A stretch of DNA of 38,297 nt from Helochares maculicollis (Eukaryota > Arthropoda > Insecta > Coleoptera > Hydrophilidae): NCBI GenBank assembly GCA_033557835.1, contig JAWQRO010000475.1, positions 1-38,297 on the forward strand. The letters are read 5' to 3'. The translations under genes were made by a program, and so were the position numbers. The notes beneath the pieces are model-generated. The model was not told the DNA's origin, did no database searches, and worked only from the letters and a program-made list of their open reading frames with translations. Of this stretch, positions 32,210 through 38,297 are shown in pieces (position 1 is the first letter of the stretch; every line of letters begins with the position of its first letter).

Positions 32210-32402
32210 CACTATAAGCCTCAACGTTGTAGGCCGGCAGCGAAGAGGAAAACCAAAATAACAGTGGCAAGATATAATATCCTCGGAATTGAGGATCTGC
32301 AACCTACGTCCACGAGATATCGTAGACCATGCGAAGTGGAGACCATTGGTCCAAAGAACGGACCCCATCGTGGTGACATAAATGCCAAGAAGAAGAAGAT
32401 AA
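32210..32402 (+). mobile_element. RTE-like LINE 3' tail (second copy)
   Basis: The plus strand reads GRQRRGKPK, then QWQDIISSELRICNLRPRDI, VDHAKWRPLVQRTDPIVVT and a stop. This is the extreme C-terminus of the same type of endonuclease-RT as at 9450-10018. It ends with ATAAATGCCAAGAAGAAGAA, the same 3' tail as that copy. Only this tail is present, so it is a severely 5'-truncated insertion. Confidence 0.8.
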
Positions 32403-32639
32403 TCCAAATTAAGTGGTTGGTCACTTCACGATCAAGTGAACTTCAAATCTCCACCGAAGAAGTTCTATTTCTTGTTAATATTATCCTAAGCAACATCAAT
32501 GACAAGGACAGAAGAAAGTTATTAAAAACTACCACCTTGAATCGGTTCAATAGTAAATACAACTTGGTCAAGTGATTAAAACGGACAGAGGGAGCCAACA
32601 GATGAGCCTGATTAGCATGAGTATCTTATGGAAAGAGCC
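32403..32639. other. Stretch between two LINE remnants
   Basis: No motif recognised; part of the frame at 32177-32575 is just read-through of the LINE tail. Confidence 0.5.
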
Positions 32640-33000
32640 AATGAGTAAAAAACGAGAGTATGATTAATATATACTAGAAATTCTTGCATATGGTTCATGG
32701 GACGTTGACAAAAGGAAACGTGAAGAAAATAGCCCAGTCTCAGCTATGAAGAGACTGATCCTAGGCTTAAAATTGATACACAAGGAAGCAAACGCATGGA
32801 TAAGAAGTAACATCAAAGTAACGAAACAAGACTAAAGTTCACTTCGCTGGACTCGACACTAGCCAAGAAGATCAAAGGTGAGAGATGTCACTCTGAAACG
32901 CGCTAGAGGTCTGCACTGAAACAAAAACAGCTCAAAATCAAGAGAAGAAGAAAACTTTGAAGGAAGCCTATATCTAAAGTTGGACCATCGAAACGACCTG
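32640..33000 (+). mobile_element. RTE-like LINE RT fragment, diverged
   Basis: Plus-strand frames show ILAYGSWDVDKRKREENSPV followed by SAMKRLILGLKL (about 32681-32776). HKEANAWIRSNIKVTKQD and then FAGLDTSQEDQR (about 32842-32880) follow. This order corresponds to the post-catalytic region of insect RTE-like endonuclease-RTs: the YGSE.W, AMER.MLG, WIR and RWAGH.AR...D.RW blocks. The key residues are weathered, and frames change once. Confidence 0.65.
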
Positions 33001-33639
33001 AAGCATTTATTTTTCAATCCTGATTAATATTATGAAAATAATAATGAAGCTTTTCACTGAGTACCAAAGGAAAATGATATTTTGTTATACAATATCCTAT
33101 ATGCTTTCAAAGTAGATCTGAATACCGGAAGTGTGACCTCACCTGTACCTCATCATCTATTTGTAGATTTTGGCGAATGTATTACTGTGGATCTCAAACT
33201 GTACGCTAACGACCTATGAATACATCCAAAAGTAGAATATGCTTCGCTTACTCGGGATTCGCTCGCTTCGCACGCTCATCTCTCGTGGAGTAGAAAAGCA
33301 TTAAAGAAGAGACTCGCTTAAAAATACTAAAGCTATAAAATCATCAAACGACAACAAATTACAATTCTAACAAATTAAGCGTGTACATGTTTTAACGTAT
33401 CCCACGGTGGAAAAAGCTTACCAGATTTTTGATTACTCTTTGCTTTCATACTATTTAAATTTCATAAATTGTTACGAATTCGAAGGTTCGACGTTGAAAC
33501 AGCAGCGAAATTAATAGAAATCTATTTATTTGTACAATTTCTTTCTAAACACATTTATTCTATTAAAATTGGGCTATGTACAAAGATTTATATAGAATTA
33601 TTTTAATGCCCTTATAGAGTTGTCAAAATCCTAGGGGGT
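33001..33639. other. Gene-free stretch
   Basis: No gene recognised. TGTTACGAATTCGAAGG near 33472 resembles the start of some Ty3/gypsy LTRs, but no matching partner was found. Confidence 0.45.
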
Positions 33640-33975
33640 GTAAGCTGTACTTATCACTATTTGATAGTCGTCGTGATTGTATTCTTTTTTGCCTCTCCTC
33701 TAAGCCTAGCTGGCTATTACATTCGAATTGTTCTTTTTATACTACGTTCTTCTCGTTTTGGGTTAGCTGTAAATCTGCCAATTTACATGTTTCGGAACTT
33801 AAAAAATTCGCTCATTGTACAATAGAAGTAATTAAAAGACATATTTATTTTACATAGTTAGAATGAAAAACATAGAACTTTAAATATTTACATATAAAGA
33901 TATGCTTTTGTAGATGTTTCAATCCGAAGGAGTCTTATAATTATAAAATGCAACTAACATTAATATTTTACAATA
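33640..33975 (+). repeat. Dispersed repeat, copy 1
   Basis: Matches 37935-38270 in the same orientation over about 300 bp. Shared landmarks are GTCGTGATTGTA, TAAGCCTAGCTGGCTATTA, AATTTACATGTTTCGGAACT, TTTAAATATTTACATATAAA and TGTTTCAATCCGAAGGAGTC. Substitutions and small indels separate the copies. The class is unknown; copy 2 follows a piggyBac remnant. Confidence 0.85.
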
Positions 33976-35870
33976 TGGTAAATTTTTAAATACATATCAC
34001 TAGCCACAGTATTGCATTCGTGCCCCACTATTTTGAACATTACAACATAGCATGAAGTTATTTGTCCTTTTCGAGATGTAAGTTGTGAATTTTCTAAGTA
34101 CAACTACTTAAAATGTAATATAAAAATATGTTAGTCTGATTGTATCAAAGTTTCACCTAAACCAATGCCAGCAGAACAGTAGAGTTACAAGGAAAAATCT
34201 GGAGTGTGCGATGCAAAAATAAAAATAAAAGCTTCGTTTTCCATAATTTCGAACTAAAAATATACATGAATGTATTCTTTGCGGTTTTTATTGGTTCTAC
34301 AGAATCCTTACCAAAAACTTTCCTCAAAAATTGTAATATTGAACGCTTGTAAACCTGCATAAGAGTTTAGCTCTAAAGTGTGAATTCATAACCTAGCAAG
34401 CGAAACTGATAGAGAATTGGCGCCGAATGTAATAGAAGAAGAAAAAGCAAACGATTTAAACTGAAGTTTCCATATACATGCTTATAGTTTAGCGACATCT
34501 CAGTCGGCGTACGTCGAATTTTCTTAACCAATTTTATTTCTAAAATTTAATATTTTGTACGCTAGTAATATAATTTTATAAAACCGATTAATTTTTCCTG
34601 AGTAGTAAATAGTAAGTATTATTTTTTATCCCCAACAAAATTATAAATAGGATTTAAAATCATCCGTAAATATTGCTAAAAAATTACAGTGTTTGTAACA
34701 AAAAGTCCGTTTCTTGTGGTTTTTTCGCCTTATAACTTCATATATAAAATTATTTTAGTGTTTTTCAAGTATGTAATAAGTTTCAAGTCAATAGCTCTAT
34801 TCAAACGTGTACTTTACTTGAAAAAATTTCGAAATTGTGTAGGGAAACAGGCACTTCCGGTGGTCCTACAGGTCTCAAAAGTTGATACATATCTAAATTT
34901 TTGCGATAATTGCCTAATACTAAATTTCATCGCTCCACCTCAAACGATCTGACCGCTATCGTGTTTACATACACACACAGAGAGACAACATGCCAAAATG
35001 GATTCAAGGGCACTCAAAACGTGGAGATCCGTCAAAATCACAAGATCGAATTTTTTCATGATCCCAATACCTTCTTCTTACTATACTTCGTATAATAATA
35101 CGGGAATGTAAAAAATTGCAGGCGATTTTATTTTATGTCATAGTGTTCATTGTTTCCTACCCTTCTTTCTATCATTTGGGATTGCTTGTTTATGTTCATA
35201 TCACAACTGGTGTAAAACAATTTCTTTGTATATGCCATCCCACTTTTGATTTTTTCTTCTAAAGCCGTATTACTTTTTTAGGTGACAAAACCAATCATCC
35301 TAGTAGTAAACTTAGATGATGGGGGTAATCGATCGATGCACAAAACATGCCAAAATATACGCTCAAAGATTTCATGTCTCTCTTGTGGCAAAAGTCAGAA
35401 GGTGCGGCGAGGGCTATTGATTCTCTAAGACGTTGAAATTGGCTGGTGTTTAATTATATATGCAATTCTGATTAGCTCTTCTTTCTCGTCCATCTGTACA
35501 TCAGGATTGCTTAATACGCAAGTTTTAGTTAGTGTACGATTTGTACATATCATTGTTGATTTCACAAAACTGAAGCCACTTTTTACAACTCGGATTGTCT
35601 GCAATGGAAATTGAACCACTGGCTATTGAGCCTTTTCGCGTAAATAGCAATGATTGATATTCAACAATTTCTAACTAACGATGTATGACTCAATAATTGG
35701 GTTTGTGCGTAAGAATGGGCGATATATCGTCCGTTTGTATGTTTAGCTGATTGAGTGGTTGCTAGATCACCCCTATGTGTATTAATTTTACTTAAGGATA
35801 TCCACCCCCTGCGTAACGAATCAAAAGAAAAAATATCAAAACAACTAATAAACATAACCAATACGAGCGG
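33976..35870. other. Gene-free stretch with probable repeat tail
   Basis: No gene recognised. The part around 34680-35060 has features of a repeat 3' region, including ACACACACAGAGAGAC near 34970 and ACTATACTTCGTATA near 35078. I could not assign a family. Confidence 0.4.
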
Positions 35871-36498
35871 CTAATAAAAATTGGTTTGCAAGGGTTTTGA
35901 ATGTAAAGAAATAGAAGTGGTTGACAAAAATGTTGATGTTGTGTCACATCTTCTAAATAAATTTGTTTGAAAGTAAATAGTTTCGAAGTTTTCTTTAATA
36001 AATGGCTCCCTCGGGATCTAAGTCCATGTAGTCAAAACTGTTATGCTGCGGGATAAAAGCGGGGATATTGTTCGCCACGCATAGAGATCCTTCAATATGA
36101 TTTAAGAGAAAGGACAATCACAGAGGTAGACTATGGTAGGGCGGCAGGCAACACAGGGACAAGACATAGGAAGCTAATCATAATTATATCAAAAGTTCAC
36201 TTCGGATGATTCATATAAAGGTCTATACACTTCTGTGGCGTTGCTACAGATCAATGTAACCAAATTAGTTGGTAGATCAATTTTCAAGTCAAACAGTTTG
36301 AGACAGAAAACCACGGTCTCTTCAATGGGCCCCCCATAACCAAAGACAATATGGTCCAGATCTGTATATTCTTCACGACATCCACAGCCCGGCTTTTCCA
36401 TTAAATTTAGACGGTGTAGGTTTGCTGGGTACTTGCAGTGATCGAATTTTAGCCTCGTTGTCTAGGAATAAATGAGCCTATCAGTGTCGTCTGATATC
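35871..36498 (-). repeat. 628-bp tandem unit 1 carrying a LINE ORF2 end
   Basis: The first of two head-to-tail units of exactly 628 bp. It contains, on the minus strand, the C-terminal part of a non-LTR retrotransposon ORF2 and its presumed 3' UTR. By eye the two units differ by about 26 substitutions and no indel (roughly 96% identity). Confidence 0.95.
36189..36455 (-). pseudogene. LINE ORF2 C-terminal fragment (unit 1)
   Basis: After a stop near 36460 the frame reads TTRLKFDHCKYPANLHRLNL, then MEKPGCGCREEYTDLDHIVF and GYGG, ending YRPLYESSEVNF at the stop. The pattern R-L-F-H-C...LHRL...C.C.E...DLDHI.F is the cysteine/histidine motif at the ORF2 end of Jockey- and I-type LINEs. The third ligand Cys after HIVFG is Tyr here. 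The internal Met is not a true start. Confidence 0.75.
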
Positions 36499-37126
36499 CT
36501 AATAAAAACTGGTTTGCAAGGGCTTTGAATGTAAAGAAATAGAAGTGGTTGACAAAAATTTTGATGTTGTGTCACATCTTCTAAATAAATTTGTTTGAAA
36601 GTAAATGGTTTCGAAGTTTTCTTTAATAAATGGCTCCCTCGGGATCTAAGTCCATGTAGTCAAAACTGTTATGCTGCGGGATAAAAGCAGGGATATTGTT
36701 CGCCACGCATAGAGATCCTTCAATATGATTTAAGAGAAAGGACAATCACAGAGGTAGACTAAGGTAGGGCGACAGGCAACATAGGGACAAAACATAGGAA
36801 GCTAATCATAATTATATCAAAAGTTCACTTTGGATGATTCATATAAGGGTCTATACACTTCTGTGTCGTTGCTACAGATCAATGTAACCAAATTAGTTGG
36901 CTGATCAATTTTCAAGTCAAACAATTTGAGACAGAAAACCACGGTCTCTTCAATGGGCCACCCATAACCAAAGACAATATGATCCAGATCTGCATACTCT
37001 TCACCGCATCCACAACTCGGCTTTTCCATTAAATTTAGACGGTGTAGCTTTGCTGGGTACTTGCAGTGATCGAATTTTAGCCTCGTTATCTAGGAATAAA
37101 TGAGCCTAACAGTGTCGTCTGATATC
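36499..37126 (-). repeat. 628-bp tandem unit 2 carrying a LINE ORF2 end
   Basis: The second head-to-tail unit; it ends at GATATC (37121-37126) exactly as unit 1 does. Both junctions occur at CTGATATC|C(T)AAT, so the boundary is sharp. Confidence 0.95.
36817..37083 (-). pseudogene. LINE ORF2 C-terminal fragment (unit 2)
   Basis: Same fragment as in unit 1, with seven replacements over the last 70 codons (for example CGCGEEYADLDHIVFGYG in place of CGCREEYTDLDHIVFGYG). The frame has stayed open in both units. Confidence 0.75.
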
Positions 37127-37479
37127 CAATGACTTCATAGAAGCTTTTAAGTTTTCATGAGGTTTTAATTAAAAACAATCTTAGAACACACAATTTGAAG
37201 AAACACTTTGAGGCTATTCTCATGATAGAAGATAAACACAAAGTAAACTTGAAAAACTCAAGAAATCATAATGGTCTATGACTCAGAGAAAGAACTGGAA
37301 CGTCAAATTAATTCTTGTTGCGACCCTTTCAAAAGAGGAAACTGAACTAGAAGATGCGAGCGTCCGGTTTCTGGTCTAGAATGCTAGACGATCCAGCTCA
37401 AATTTTATATTTTACAACACTGTACTTTGGTATAAATAAAACAGTTGTTCCCAATGCAAAATCCAATTCTTCGTGCTAA
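37127..37479. other. Gene-free stretch
   Basis: No recognisable feature; the right end may include diverged piggyBac sequence. Confidence 0.45.
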
Positions 37480-37790
37480 TCAATTTTTACACTTTATTAC
37501 AGTCCCGCATTACTATACGATGTGCAAAGTAAAGGAGCCCCGAGGAATTGGCGATTACAATACTCATATAGGGTATATTGATAACTTGGATAGAATATCT
37601 ACTAGCTACGGAATTGTCAGAAAATCTAACAAATGGAGAAAAAATATTAGTTTCCATTTATTGCATTGAATGCCTTCCTTCTTCAGAAATAAGCTGAAAC
37701 GAATGTCTCATAAGAAACTTTGCGTAACTTTAGTGAGGGATATGATTACCCTAGCTCAAGACGCGAATGTCATGAGCAAGTGACCAAGCC
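37480..37790 (+). mobile_element. piggyBac-like transposase remnant
   Basis: The plus strand reads VKEPRGIGDYNTHIGYIDNL, then DRISTSYGIVRKSNKWRKNI and SFHLLH, stop. This is the piggyBac/PGBD4 block in which K.P..I.DYN..MG.VD..DQ..S.Y...RK..KW..K.FFHL is typical. SHKKLCVTLVRDMITLAQD follows at about 37709-37765 in another frame, as expected for the downstream part. The catalytic Asp in the G(V/I)D position is kept. The rest of the transposase is absent. Confidence 0.72.
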
Positions 37791-37885
37791 CAGGGAGATA
37801 CAGTTCAGCTGCAGGACAATTATCTTGCTCTGAGGTAAAGCACTTAAAACATTAGCCATTCAAGTGCTAACTGACACGTTATCGT

Positions 37886-38270
37886 ATGCGTAAAAATCTG
37901 GATTGTCTCCACTCAACATTCCCGTATAAAAATATGTGCTGCATAAAAGTACTTGCGATTAATTTGACACTCGTCGTGATTGTAGTTTTATCTGCCTCTT
38001 CTTTAAGCCTAGCTGGCTATTATATTCAAATTATTCTTTTTATACTACGCTCTCCTCGTTTTTGGTTAACTGTAAATTTGGCAATTTACATGTTTCGGAA
38101 CTACATAACCGTTCGCTCGCTGTGACATAGGAGTAATTAAGCGACATATTTGTTTTACATAGAGTACAAAAACATAGGACTTTAAATATTTACATATAAA
38201 GATATGCCTTTGTAGATGTTTCAATCCGAAGGAGTCTTATAATTATAAAAGGCAACTAGCATTAATATTT
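37886..38270 (+). repeat. Dispersed repeat, copy 2
   Basis: Same family as 33640-33975. Its left part (37896-37955) also matches the minus-strand fragment at about 20755-20830, so this copy is the longest seen. It lies directly right of the piggyBac remnant and could be that element's 3' non-coding end or a related miniature element. The open frame through it has hydrophobic stretches but is not supported as a gene. The window ends a few bases later in AT-rich sequence. Confidence 0.85.
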
Positions 38271-38297
38271 TAATAATAATTTAATATTATAATATAT

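Noticed and set aside
33472..33640. Possible Ty3/gypsy LTR start TGTTACGAATTCG
   Set aside because: No second LTR, no primer-binding site and no gag/pol sequence nearby.
1..38297. CRISPR arrays, operons or bacterial-type systems
   Set aside because: Introns, poly(A)-type signals and insect transposons show nuclear eukaryotic DNA; the repeats found have no spacer structure.

Overview
The window is AT-rich nuclear DNA from an insect. The evidence is GT-AG introns, a recognisable Shaw-type (Kv3) potassium channel, a vig/SERBP1-family gene, and a dense load of decayed insect-type transposons (mariner, Tc-like, hAT, piggyBac and non-LTR elements). The sequence does not identify the order or species.

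Layout. 1-2849: AT microsatellite, a 140-bp satellite-like repeat rich in CGGCCC, and a degenerate 186-bp direct repeat. 2940-4570 (minus): two coding exons of Shaw, with the 5' exons (most of T1) and the C-terminal tail exon not found here. 5590-7240 (minus): a broken copy of a multi-copy arthropod protein of unknown function, split by a 255-bp degenerate duplication. 8259-10560: a 112-bp tandem duplication, then a diverged repeat array holding the 3' end of an RTE-like LINE. 11578-12339 (minus): an intact single-exon cysteine-rich protein with internal duplication, preceded by a 21-bp palindrome.

13022-21830 is a graveyard of nested mobile elements. In order: a Tc3/mariner-like element with a 58-bp-arm foldback; an unclassified repeat interrupted by a 3'-truncated mariner; a hAT element with matching 8-bp target duplications; a Jockey-like reverse transcriptase remnant; a full-length but dead mariner with terminal inverted repeats; and a mellifera-type mariner remnant.

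22500-27533 (plus): promoter-like region and the complete seven-exon coding sequence of a vig2/SERBP1 homologue (413 aa). Its fifth intron contains two consecutive strong hairpins. 27534-38297 has no recognised host gene. It holds inverted repeats, two RTE-like LINE remnants, a dispersed repeat seen three times in the window, two tandem 628-bp units each carrying the C-terminal end of a LINE ORF2, and a piggyBac remnant.

The host genes (Shaw, the cysteine-rich gene, vig2) look unrelated in function. The best candidate for something undescribed is the paired hairpin structure in vig2 intron 5, followed by the palindrome and the duplicated cysteine-rich protein next to it.
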